A DNA stretch of 64,000 nt from positions 62,001 to 126,000 of the forward strand of contig JADDTR010000009.1 of assembly GCA_015345905.1 (NCBI GenBank). Reading direction: 5' to 3'. The notes beneath the pieces were generated by a model. It was not told where the DNA came from. It did no database searches and saw only the letters and a list, made by a program, of their open reading frames with translations. Origin of the DNA: Aotearoamyces nothofagi. Lineage: Eukaryota; Ascomycota; Leotiomycetes; Leotiales; Tympanidaceae. Below, piece after piece: positions 37,524 to 48,316 of this stretch (the first letter of the stretch is position 1; the number at the start of each line of letters is the position of its first letter). Made by a program: the position numbers and the translations under genes.

Positions 37524-38207
37524 TGCCGCGGCACGCTTCCGTCGAGCCTCTTGATACTTGATACTTGGTCCACGCAGCAGGGGGGAGAAAAATGAATATA
37601 GCCCGTGTATGGTGGTCAGTATGCTGGCTGACTGCTACCGGCGTAGAAGTCGAGCATCAAAGAGATACGAAAAGGATGGGGAGGGATGGGGCAGGATGGG
37701 TCATGGCCGGGTTCGCCATCGGCCGGGTTTCCCGATTGCCGATTGCCGATTGCCGACGGGAAAGCTGGCGACTCTAATCGTCCCTCTCCTCTCCACGGCG
37801 CCCACATCTCATTTTACACTTTGGTGCGGCCGTACGTATGCTATGCCACGTCAACATCCGAGCGGCCATGTTTTGCGCGCCGTCATGGAAGGCCGAGGGC
37901 CTCAAGCTTCCCTGAGCGGTACGGCCTGTCCAGCGTCATGGCCAACGGAGGTAAAGTACTGCATTTGGCTTCCCTAGTACTCGGGAAACTTGTGAATGCG
38001 ATGCTGGACCTTGACTGCGCTGAACTGCGCCTAGTCTCATACGGATGCTGACGCAGAGATCCGAATACAAAAGGATCTCCCGTCGTTGCAGTATTGCTTT
38101 CTCCTAGAACTACGTGGGTCGATTCTTCTTTCTTCGCAGCATCGTGGCTTCTCCATAGCATTCCTCATTGTGATAATCCCTTCATATTACGGCTTCTACT
38201 ATCTAAG
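37524..38207. promoter_or_regulatory. divergent promoter of regulator and decarboxylase
   Basis: 684 bp with no gene of its own; short frames here have no recognisable domain. It holds the split palindrome at 37728-37763. A further partial half-site, CTCGGGAAAC, lies near 37979-37988. The decarboxylase start is taken as 38208; an upstream in-frame ATG at 38094 would add a non-conserved leader. Confidence 0.55.
37728..37763. promoter_or_regulatory. cluster palindrome split by a 7-bp tandem repeat
   Basis: TTTCCCG (37728-37734), then three perfect copies of ATTGCCG (37735-37755), then A and CGGGAAA (37756-37763). Without the repeat the halves would read TTTCCCG-A-CGGGAAA, the same core as the perfect palindrome at 33662-33684. 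The right-hand CCGACGGGAA is intact, because the repeat ends in CCG. It lies 205 bp from the regulator ATG and 445 bp from the decarboxylase ATG. Confidence 0.75.
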
Positions 38208-39605
38208 ATGCCATCTAAACTCGAAACGGTCGTTGGCGAAGTGGAAGTTGTCACTGGCAACTCACAGAAAGCCGGAGTAAACCTTTACCCAGGAGTTGAA
38301 CAGAGTGCCACAATGGCAGTAGCAGACTCAACCTTGATACGCTTTGGCGGAGCTTTCGACCGACAACTCATCGTTGGAGCCCAGGGAATCTACATCTACA
38401 CCTCGACAGGGCACAAGATCCTCGATTTCACATCCGGCCAAATGTCATGCCTCGTGGGTCACGGCCACCCAGAAATCGTAGAGGCCATCACAGCCCACGC
38501 CTCCAAACTCGACCACCTTTACAGCGGCATGTTATCGCCGCCGGTCATCCAGCTTGGACAAAAGCTCACCAGCCTCCTACCGGAGGGTCTAGACAAAGCG
38601 ATGTTCTTGAGTACCGGTGCCGAATCGAACGAAGCAGCTATTAAAATGGCAAAGCTTTACACAGGCAAGTATGAGATAGTTGCCCTTGGCGCCGCATGGC
38701 ATGGCATGACGGGTGCCTCTGCCACAGCGACTTATCATTCCGGTCGCCGAGGATACGGACCGATGATGCCAGGATCCATGGCCTTGCCATCGCCAAATGC
38801 ATACCGCTCTATCTTTCGCCATGCCGACGGTAGTTACGACTGGGAGACCGAATTAAAGTACGGCTGGTCTTTGATTGATACCCAGTCCAACGGCTCCCTA
38901 GCAGCAGTCATCATCGAGCCAATTCTCAGCTCAGGTGGAATGCATGTACTACCCCAAGGCTATCTCAAGGCCATGAAAACCTACTGCGAGGAACGTGAAA
39001 TGCTCCTGATCGTCGACGAGGCGCAGACTGGAATCGGCAGGGCCGGTGATATGCTCGCGTGTGTGCACGACGGCGTTGTTCCTGATATTCTGACGCTGAG
39101 TAAGACGCTTGGGAACGGGCTACCGCTTGCAGCTGTGGTGACGAGCGAAAAGATTGAAAAGGAATGTTTTGACAGGGGCTTCATGTTCTATACTACGCAC
39201 GCCAATGATCCATTACCTGCGGCTGTTGGGCTGAAAGTCTTGGAGATTGTGGAGCGAGATAATCTTGTTGAGCGGTCGAGGACTTTGGGACTGAAGCTGA
39301 GAGCTGGGCTGGAGGGGCTGCAGCGGAAATATGGCTGCATTGGAGATGTGCGAGGGAGAGGACTGATGGCTGGTGTAGAAATTGTGAAGTCTAGAGAAAC
39401 TAAGGAGCCGGGTTTTGAGTTGGGGACAGCTTTGGGAGACAGGATGGCGGAGTTGGGACTTTGGGCAAATTTGTCTACTCTCAAAGCATTTGGAGGAGTG
39501 TTCCGGATCGCACCTCCTATCACTATTTCAGAAGATCAGCTAGAGATGGGGTTGAGGATCTTCGAAGAAGCTCTGAGAACCACTCCAGGAAGTCTTCCAC
39601 TGTAG
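38208..39605 (+). CDS. dgdA: 2,2-dialkylglycine decarboxylase (class III PLP aminotransferase fold)
   Basis: Predicted to decarboxylate alpha,alpha-dialkyl amino acids (2-aminoisobutyrate to acetone, isovaline to butanone) and pass the amino group to pyruvate, giving alanine. One exon, 465 aa, slightly longer than the about 433-aa bacterial enzyme because of an N-terminal extension. Matches to the Burkholderia enzyme are long and close to identical: ILDFTSGQM-CLVGHGHPEIV, KLDHLYSGMLSPPV, LSTGAESNEAAIKMAKL, WHGMTGASA, EPILSSGG, DEAQTGIGRAG, LTLSKTLGNGLPLAAVVTS, FYTTHANDPLPAAVGL, GDVRGRGLMAGVEIVK and GGVFRIAPPIT. PLP lysine is K299, PLP-binding Asp is D270, and W164 matches the active-site Trp of the family. 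An ordinary omega-aminotransferase is less likely because substrate-site blocks match throughout. It is divergent from the cluster regulator. Confidence 0.93.
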   Translation: MPSKLETVVGEVEVVTGNSQKAGVNLYPGVEQSATMAVADSTLIRFGGAFDRQLIVGAQGIYIYTSTGHKILDFTSGQMSCLVGHGHPEIVEAITAHASKLDHLYSGMLSPPVIQLGQKLTSLLPEGLDKAMFLSTGAESNEAAIKMAKLYTGKYEIVALGAAWHGMTGASATATYHSGRRGYGPMMPGSMALPSPNAYRSIFRHADGSYDWETELKYGWSLIDTQSNGSLAAVIIEPILSSGGMHVLPQGYLKAMKTYCEEREMLLIVDEAQTGIGRAGDMLACVHDGVVPDILTLSKTLGNGLPLAAVVTSEKIEKECFDRGFMFYTTHANDPLPAAVGLKVLEIVERDNLVERSRTLGLKLRAGLEGLQRKYGCIGDVRGRGLMAGVEIVKSRETKEPGFELGTALGDRMAELGLWANLSTLKAFGGVFRIAPPITISEDQLEMGLRIFEEALRTTPGSLPL

Positions 39606-40092
39606 ACGAATGCTGGCTAGTTCATTGCGCTCTGAGAACTCGATCACCGCCGTTGCCCTATATTTTAATAGAAATAATTGCATAACCTATGATACCGCTG
39701 TGCTGAACTTATAAGATTATTGATGTATAATGGAGAAATTCACAACATTGACTTGTTATTTGATTAGCTTGGGCTATCGGGGAAACAGGTCGGGGAGCCC
39801 ACCGCTTAAGGGTATCCACAATTGAGACAGTATAATACAGATTGAAGGTGGATATTGGCATGGCGCTGAGTTTGCAAGGGTAGACTTTACTTTTATCCTT
39901 CGCAAGTTCCATTTCGACAGCATAGAAACGTGCCCCGAGTTGCGTATAATAAATATAATAAATGCAAAAATTGGGCGTCGGCTTGAAGCTCTATTAACGG
40001 CATTTCCCGCATCTCGCGAACGCATCATCATCACCGTCGCGTCCCCCGTAACATAAGACGCGTCCGTATATAGATTTGCGACAATAAATAAC
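39606..40092. other. intergenic
   Basis: 3' flank of the decarboxylase gene and promoter of the AME1-like gene. AT-rich; overlapping short frames on the minus strand are not credible. I see no copy of the cluster palindrome, which suggests the regulon ends with the decarboxylase. Confidence 0.5.
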
Positions 40093-42179
40093 ATGGCTTC
40101 AAGTATGCTTTGTACCGGATGCTATTTTAGTAGGCAAGGCTAATTAAAAGGCAGATCGTGAGGAGCGACGACTACAGCGTCTTCGTGGCGCCCAGTACGT
40201 GATATATTGTCCTACCCACTATCCGACAACAACTGACAGCGAATTCACATTACAGGAGACATCAAGTCGGCGACGTAGATTTTGGTATTAGCCTTCCGCC
40301 TGCGGCAGGACCACAAGTTCGAAGTAGCCGCAATCGAACAACCCCTCAGCCTGAATTACCACCACAGCCTTCTGGTCGACGGACACCAGCAAGTCGAGGC
40401 CGAGGGAGGCAATCAAGCGCAAAATCCTCGCAGAAACGCGCCGCAGCGACTGCAACACCAAGTGCAAATGCAAATACGTCTGCTAAAAGGAGGAGATTAG
40501 ATGAGCAAGTCCCATCATCTTCAAGGAGTGCACTTTCATCTCGCAAGTCGGCAAGGAAGGACCTATACGACGTAGAGGAGGATGGGGTTGTGGAAGAGGT
40601 TGACGAGCTTGCCGAGGTAGATGAGTCAATGCAAATGCTATCTGCCCAAAGCTCAAGGCGGAAGATCTCAATGAACATATTGGCAGAGGAAGTGGCAGAA
40701 AGTCCCGGTAACGCCCCTGGCAGTGGACAAAGACACCCATCAGGACTTAGGAACGCGCAAGCCCTTGGATCTAGCCTACAAAGTATTTCGGGGGTATCCA
40801 CACCTAAGACAACACCACGGACTCAAGCAGGGTCATCTACACAGCGTTCGCGAAACAGTGCAGCGCATTCCCTACCGTCGCCAGAGTTCTTGCCTCGGCG
40901 GACTCCAAATGCCAGTCGACCCAGTTCAGCAGCTGAAGCACTAGATGAATTATCTCCCGATCAGCCTACAAACAAGAGACGTAAGTCTCGTGCAAAGGTC
41001 CAACCGGAACAATTTTCAGACATTGAAGAGGAGCCTGAGACTGAAGAGGAGGAGGAATTAGAGGAAGCTGAGGAAATTGATGATGTTGAAGCTGCGAAGC
41101 ATCTCCGTCTAAGTCGTCGACGGAGAAGAGAGACAGATGCCATTGAAGAAGAACCACCAGAACACGAACTGGAGCAGCCAGATGAATTGGCAGATCGTCC
41201 AGCGAAGTCAAAGCCACAACAACGCAAGAAACCCAATTCAAGGGCAAGTCCGGCCGTACAACGCCACCCGAAGAAGGCAAAATCGGACCAAGCATCGGCA
41301 GCTACAAGATCTCGCGATGTGATTCCTGTCACTGTTCACCGTCTTACAAAGTCACTTCATTATGCCGAGGATGACTCTGATGCGGATATCTTGAACGCAG
41401 AAATTCCATTTGCAAGACGTGGGGGTGTCAATGCGGTTGATGTTCTCTCACAGATCTGTGAAGAGGTCATAAATTCCGGCCTAGAAACGCTCGAGGATGG
41501 AGGCGCCAGTGCGGAAGATGCACCTACGCGGAGAGAGTATAGGACGAAACTACGTGCCGTTGAGGCATTTCAAGAGGAGCTTAGGACGAGATTACTTGAA
41601 CTTGTAAGTGACACTTGTAGACTTCCATCACCGTCGAGTGGCTCTCCGTTAACCCTTGGGCACCTGCTGACACATCACGTAAAGACGATTACTCTTGATG
41701 CAAACTATGCTCTCAACAAGCGTGTCAGGGCGGTGCAGAAGGAAAAGATTGATCTCAGAACAGAGCTTCTAAGGATCAGATCCGAGCGAGAGCAAATCGC
41801 AGTGAAGATGGACGAGGTGCGAATCAAGCACGAGAACAACAGCAAAGACGCTCAGGTATTTCCGGTTCCCATTCCCCAACCCCTTCTCCCTCCCACGTCA
41901 TTCGGCCCCCATATCGCACCCACCGCACCACCCTAACAACCCATACAGGACCAATCAAACCTCAACACCTCACTGCACGATATAGAGCTGGCAATCTCCT
42001 CGGCCCGCGAGCACGGCCACCGCTCCAACGACCTCTCCGCCCCGTCCCTCTCCGCCCAACTGCAGACCGTCGCCGGCGCCGTCAGCAGCAGAAGCGACGA
42101 CGGAGGCCTGCTCAAACAGCTTAGGGACTTTAATAACTTTCTGGAACGTGCTGCGTTGGCTCTGGAAGGGCGCGGATAG
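40093..42179 (+). CDS. AME1: inner kinetochore subunit AME1 / CENP-U (Mis17) homologue
   Basis: Component of the constitutive centromere-associated network (COMA complex). Four exons (40093-40102, 40155-40194, 40256-41855, 41949-42179) give 626 aa; the first has only 10 nt. The start reads MASNREERRLQRLRGAQRHQVGDVDFGISLPP, in line with the conserved N-terminus of fungal orthologues. A long disordered basic and acidic middle follows (SGRRTPASRGRGRQ is AT-hook-like; a Glu-rich run near 300). The conserved Ame1 region begins at IPVTVHRLTKSLHY and includes NAVDVLSQICEEVINSGLETL, REYRTKLRAVEAFQEELRTRLLE and a coiled coil (LNKRVRAVQKEKIDLRTEL). The first two splice junctions rest on the match to the family start. 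Confidence 0.85.
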
Positions 42180-42764
42180 AATGAGATCGGACAGCGTCAT
42201 TGTTATATAGCACCCATATCATATTAAAGAATACCCCTTATTATACCCACCGCACATCTCTCCACCCCCCGCACTTACTTCTCTCCTCCCCGTCTCCCAC
42301 ACGACCTGTCCCAGACCAGCCAATCTTCCCGCCACGTCTCTCCAGACCGCCTGGCTGAGCAGCCTCCCGGTGCCCCAGGGGAGTGGCTGCGTCGGGCGTC
42401 CGATCGGCATGCCCCCCTCTCCGATTCGTGCACCGTCGCGCGTTCTCGCCACGGTTACGGGAAGGAAAGAAAGAGTAGTTGTCGGTCTACGATACAGCGT
42501 CACGGATGAATCCGCCGGTTATTCGCCGCATGTGCGGCTATCAGTGATTTTATAACTAAGCATATCCTAAAAGTTCCAGAAACTCCTGCGGTATTAAGAT
42601 TGCTTTCTATATATAGCCTATACTAGAAAAGAAACAAATACAAATATTTTTATTTATGCAATTCTGATTCTAATTCCAATTCCGGATACCCGTGCCATTT
42701 TACTCAATATGTCCCTATTCGCTATATAACATCTACAGAATCCTAAACAATCCAGGCGCTGCCA
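42180..42764. other. intergenic between convergent genes
   Basis: 3' flanks of the AME1-like gene and the ABC transporter gene. The left part is C-rich and the right part (42555-42700) AT-rich. No gene seen. Confidence 0.5.
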
Positions 42765-45700
42765 TCAGATCGACGCTACAGTCGCAGCTCCCTGGTCGAG
42801 GGTCTGATGCAGAGCATTCGTTCTGTACGAGTCGCTACTCTGCATGAGCTCCTCGTGCGTGCCCCTGGACACGCAGCGACCCTCTTCGATGACGAAGATG
42901 CAGTCTGCTCGCTGGATCGTGTGCAGACGGTGAGCGATTGCGACGATGGTGATGCCCTTGGCGATCTGATCGAGGGTCTGCTGGAAGAGATGTTCAGACT
43001 CGGCGTCGAGGGCGCTGGTTGATTCGTCCAGAAGCAACAGTCTGGGCTTCCTTAATATTGCTCGTGCAATCGATAAGCGCTGGAGTTGGCCGCCGGAGAA
43101 ATGGTCGCCTTTGGATCCGCAATCGGTCTCGTATCCGTCTGGGAGAGCGGAGATGGTGTCGTGGATGTTGGCGAGACGGCAGGCGCTTTCGATCTCCTCG
43201 TCGGTTGGTTCGTGACCGGGACGGGCACCGAGAGAGAGATTGAAGCGGATGGTACCGTCGAAGAGAACGCTTTCTTGCGGGACGAGTGCAATATCGTCCC
43301 TGAATGAGACGTTGTCGAACAGTGCAGTGTCAACACCATCGATTTCAATAGTTCCGGAAGTTGGCTGATAGAATCGTTCTAAGAGTGCAATGATTGTTGA
43401 CTTTCCTGCTCCACTAGGTCCGACTAGTGCGCAGAAGGTGCCCGGTTGGATGGAGATGTCGAGACCGCGTAGGACTTCGATGTGTGGTCGAGCTGGATAG
43501 GAGAACCGTACGCTGCGGAAGTCAATGCGCATTCCACCAGAGACTGTGGCCCATTTCTCGGCAAGGGTGCTGCGAGAGGACTCGACATCGGCGCTGTGCT
43601 TTGCAGATTTCTTTGCCAATGCAAACTTCTTCTGAGGGCCAAGGTCGATCAGGTCAAGAACTCTGGCTGCGGAATTACCGGCCTTGGAGACGTCTGGTGC
43701 AAGCGAGAACATCTGGCCACATAGTTGGGCACTGAAGAGGAGCGCTGGAAGGACGGTGAAGAATTGAAGCTGTGTATAGTTTCCCTCAACAACTTGCCTA
43801 CTACCCCACCAGTATGCTAATGCATAAATCAGATTGCTGACACTGTACGCCATGGCGAGCCAGAAATTTCCGTATGCGATCGTCTTAATAGTCTCCGTAT
43901 ATGGTCCGCCTAGAGATCTGTTAAAAGTCTCCGCCATGGTTCCTTCGAGAGAAAAGATCGCGACAGTCTTAATGCAATCTACAGCCTCGGTTGCAAGACT
44001 GACTGAGTAGGCAAAGGCTTTCTGATGTCTTGCATGGAAATCTGCCAATACTTTAAGACGCAGGAAGCCAGATCCTAAAAGTATTGGAACGGTTGCGAGC
44101 AAGACAATGGCGATTTTCCAAGCTATGATATGAGCCAAGATGATTCCAGCAAACAAACTGACGATGATAGATAGCATTACGCCGAGGATCGTCCCTGTCA
44201 AACCACTAAGAGAGTTGGCATCACTGCTGATGTACGAAATCAGTGTCCCCGGGGTCCGACCTTCAGACTCATGCCAGTGGATGTCTTGATAGAATAATGA
44301 CTGGATCGATTCATTGCGAACACGACGAAGTAGATTCTCAGATACTCGACCGAAGAAGGAAGTGCTGATAACGTTTGCACCAAACTCCACGCATGCAAGC
44401 ATGAAGAAGAGGCCTCCGTAAAGATTTCCACTGTGGCGAATGCTATCTGCACTGAGGCAGGGACTGAAAGCGCTGATAACATGGCCAAAGATGACAGCCT
44501 CACCGGAGTACGATCCACCTACAACAACTGCAGCAACAAGCCCAATGAAGATAAATAATAACTGTGGTCTGGCCATTGCAAGAATTCCAAAGAAAGTGGA
44601 AGCGAATGATCTTTTCGGAGCTGGAGCCTTCTCTCCTGTTTTAGCGATCTCGGCAAGACTTGTTTCGGCGCTTTCATCTAATTGTGATGATACTGCCTCC
44701 TTTTGTGTCTCGATCCCGGTGGGAGAGTCTGACAGCAATTCTATAGCCGCGCTCTTTTCCTGTAGTGTATCTCCAGAGGTACGGATATCGTCAATGGAAC
44801 GAGATATAGGGCTGGTACGCGGCTCAAGACTCTGTAGACGGACCATATTGGCGAAAGGCCCGTCGTGGGCGAGCAATTCGGCGTACGTTCCTTGCTCTAG
44901 GATTTCTCCTTGAGACATAACCACAATATTCTGCGCGTTCTTGATGGTTGATAGGCGATGTGCGATTGTGATTGTCGTCCTACCAACGCTAACTCTATCC
45001 AATGCCTTTTGAATCAGACGCTCGCTGACAGAGTCTAAAGACGCTGTTGCTTCATCGAGTAGAAGGATTGAAGGCTTGCGAACTAATGCTCGTGCGAGTG
45101 CTACTCGCTGCTTTTGGCCACCACTTAAACGGTTCCCTCGTGGTCCTACGCCTGTCGTAATTCCAAGTTCAAGGCGATCAATGAATCCAATTGCATCTGC
45201 ATCTGTTGCAGCTTCGCGGACAAGTTGGACGATGCGTTGAACATTATCCGAACTTGCCGCAATGGCATCTTCAGAAGACATCCCTTCTTTAATTTTGCGA
45301 ACCAAGTCCGGTAAACTAGAGTCTAGTAGTGTATCTCTCAAGTCGATATGTTCCTGCAACGGCGAGTTGGCAAGGCCATAGGCGATATTCTCTAGAATTG
45401 ATCGGTCTAGTAGTGTGGAGTTCTGTGCAACAACTCCGATAAAACTTCTTATGCAGCGGACATTTATATCGCGGAGATTGTGTCCGTCGAGAAATATGTT
45501 TCCATTATCAGGATCGTAAAGCCTTTGGATTAAAGCTGCGACCGTCGACTTGCCACTACCAGATAGACCAACGAGAGCTGTATGTTTGTTTGCAGGTATC
45601 TTAATCGAAAACGATTTAAGGATCGGGACATCTGGCCGAGAAGGGTATGCAAACTGCACGTCTTGGAATTCGAGTCCACCTTCGGCTGATGTGAGTTGTA

Positions 45701-46863
45701 AGCCTTCCGTTGAAGACGTTCCATCGATCAAAGACTTCCGATCGAATGTCTCTCCCAACTTGTCATAGGCACTAGCCGCGGAGGAGAATAGCTGTAGGAA
45801 GGGAGCAACCTGACTAATAATGAAAGATGCTATAGAAGCTGTTAGCAAGAGAAATATTGTATGATGGGAAGTATCCGAGAGACAGACAATCTACTAGAAG
45901 GAATATCACAGTATAGACCGCGCCAACTGTCGTATTCGACCCGTCCGTGTCTACTGACGATGCAATTTCTCTACTGCCTTCCCAGAAAGCCAATGCATTA
46001 GCTGAATATGCAATAAAATATAGACAGCCCAGCTGGATAGAAGCCACAATGGACTTTTTGATTCCTGCAGCTTCAGCGAGTGCGACATGTTGAGCAAACA
46101 CGGCCTCTAACTTAGAACTTGCGCCTAGTGCTTGCACAAGAGTCATATTTGACAGGCCAGCCGAAGCAATTGCCGTGGCAGCGGCGACATGGTCCGATAC
46201 GCGGCTCAGGTATTTCTTGGTAAAGTGTCCTCCTATGAGCGCCATAATCAGGTATGCCGGAACAAGAGAGAATAGCATGCCGGCAAGCTTTGCACTCTTG
46301 ATGAAAGCCACGATATACGAGGTGACAAAGTATGACGCACTGGCGATGCATATTCCAACCTTCTCCGATGTACCTGTCTGGACGGTCTGGAGATCGACAT
46401 CAAGGCGCGAAGCAATCTCTCCGGAAGGTAACTTGTCGAAAAATGCGACTTCCTGTCGAAGAACAACATCTAGATATCTCGTTCGAAGCCGCCGTACGAG
46501 GCGTTCCCCCAGAAGACTCCAGCATCCCGTATGTATATATATCAAGGCAAAGTTGGCAATGGTGACATAGACCACTAGCAAAACCTTTTGGTCGACGCCG
46601 GACGATACCGACGAGCTGTCACTCGAACAGGTAGTCGAGTTTAGGTCGTCTACCAGCTGACCGAAGAGGATACCAAGCAGTGGAAAAGGAATTCCAGAAG
46701 CGATCGAGGAGATGAAGCCGGCAGCCAGGAGGAAGTGGTCGAGTGGTTCAGGGTCGCACGACAGCAAAAGTCGAAAGTACTGGCCGCTTTGACTGCCGAA
46801 GCCCTTGAACGAGAGTCTTGAACGCAACGCGGCAATACGCTTCTGCATACTGACAGCTCCCAT
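42765..46863 (-). CDS. full ABCB-type (MDR-like) ABC transporter
   Basis: ATP-driven exporter with order TMD1-NBD1-TMD2-NBD2. Two exons (46863-45888, 45829-42765; the 58-nt intron joins LLVD to SFIISQVAPF) give 1346 aa. NBD1 (about 370-620) has Walker A GLSGSGKST, signature LSGGQKQRVALARAL and Walker B SILLLDEATASLD. NBD2 (about 1090-1330) has GPSGAGKST, FSGGQLQRLSIARAI and LLLLDESTSALD, so both ATP sites look competent. Each half starts with about six membrane segments; the linker is Ser/Glu-rich. It is divergent from the siderophore NRPS across 2.0 kb with three ATCWGATAA sites. ABC exporters sit in known siderophore clusters (SitT near sidD/sidF in Aspergillus fumigatus), so a role with the siderophore or its breakdown products is likely but inferred; a general drug pump is the alternative. 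Confidence 0.92.
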
Positions 46864-46993
46864 GGCGGCAACAGCAGGAGCTCAATGTCGACGACCAAAT
46901 ACACAAGTTCGAGCTGCACAACTCTGCGTGATACCGGGACGCACAACGAGGCAATTGGTTTCCGTCTCTAGAAGAGCTTGCTACGAAAGCAAA

Positions 46994-47041
46994 GAAGCAG
47001 CGAAGCAGCGAAGCAGCGAAGCAGCGAAGCAGCGAAGCAGC
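46994..47041. repeat. 8-bp tandem repeat GAAGCAGC x6
   Basis: Six perfect head-to-tail copies, starting about 130 bp upstream of the ABC transporter ATG. The copy number probably varies between strains. Confidence 0.93.
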
Positions 47042-47427
47042 GGGGTGTCAAGGTCGGAGGGGATGGAGTCGCAGGTCGCCCCAACCGACTCATGAGGCCC
47101 AGGGCCCCGTCATCCCATCTCTTCCATCTCTCCCCTGCAGCCCGCGTCTTGCAGCTCGCAGCAGACATGAGCTACAGGGACAGGAGGAGTCGACACGAGG
47201 CGCTTCAAAGATCCACGGCCCTTCAAGGACCTTCAAGGATGGCGGCTCACAGGGCCCAAAAGATTTTGCTGCGACGATATGCTTGGCCTAGCCATTTTAC
47301 GTCACTTAATGTCACTTAACGATACTTAATGCGACCTAATGCCACCGTAATGGCAGAAATGCGTCGGCGAGGGGGAGGGGCCGATCACGTTCTCGGGAGT
47401 TATTCCGCTTCGAGATGGCGCCAGAAG

Positions 47428-47436
47428 TTATCTGAT
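47428..47436 (-). promoter_or_regulatory. iron-type GATA site ATCTGATAA
   Basis: Reads TTATCTGAT on the plus strand, ATCAGATAA on the minus strand: an exact ATCWGATAA match, 565 bp upstream of the ABC transporter ATG. This is the consensus of SreA/Sfu1/Fep1 iron repressors. Confidence 0.65.
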
Positions 47437-48106
47437 GGCGCCGTCTCGCTTGCGACGGGGTTGTCGGATTTCGACCTCTGCACCGCAACGAGAAGGGCAT
47501 TGATCAGCTCTATAGGACGGCGGACTATAAGCATGTGGATTTCATTTGTCATGGAGCTTGCAACATGCCTGTGTATACTGTACTATACTGCAGTAGTAAT
47601 ATATCCAACACCCCGAGAAGGCGGCATCGGAGTCCTCGGAAAGACGCTGTGCAGTGTTCGTCTTCCCCTCAAGCCCCTATCCTCTATACACGAGTACAGT
47701 GGCTGCGGGGATGTCTCGAGGAGCCGTTTGTGAGGTGCCTAGGCACTGCTAAGGTGCCTGCCTGTAGTACGAATACGATTCTGACGTGCTGGGCTCTCCA
47801 TGAAGAAGGCCTGGCACAAGAAGATTCTGTGCATGCACAGCGCATTCGGTTCATTAACTCTTCCGACACTGATCATAGAGGAAATGTGCCAACAATATCT
47901 TTCTGGCATCATGCGTTGGGCAAATCATTGCTCAATTAAGCCATCGTGTACACTTGGTTTGGGATCGGTACTGTATGTATGTGTTTACAGTAGAACACTG
48001 CAGCTCTCTGCCAAGCGACCACGTGGGTAGTGCAGGTCTCGCAAGACCGGGCAGCTCCAGCCCGGAACATGGGGCATCACGTGGGGCATCTGATTACAGT
48101 ATAAGA

Positions 48107-48115
48107 ATCTGATAA
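48107..48115 (+). promoter_or_regulatory. iron-type GATA site ATCTGATAA
   Basis: Exact ATCWGATAA match, about 784 bp upstream of the NRPS ATG. Confidence 0.65.
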
Positions 48116-48307
48116 TGCGACCCGATGTCGGGCGTTTTAGAGCGACGCTAGATCGCAGAACCGGCTTTTTGGAAGAGCGGGAAGAGCTGGAAGGGAAGAC
48201 GTGGAAGGCCTGGGACAGCCTGGAACAGCCTGGGACCGCCTGCAGCAGCGGGAGCCGACGGACGGCAGAAAGCGGGGGCGCGGGTTTTATCTAATCCGAC
48301 TGGTCCC

Positions 48308-48316
48308 ATCTGATAA
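48308..48316 (+). promoter_or_regulatory. iron-type GATA site ATCTGATAA
   Basis: Exact ATCWGATAA match, about 583 bp upstream of the NRPS ATG and 201 bp from the previous site in the same orientation. Confidence 0.65.
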
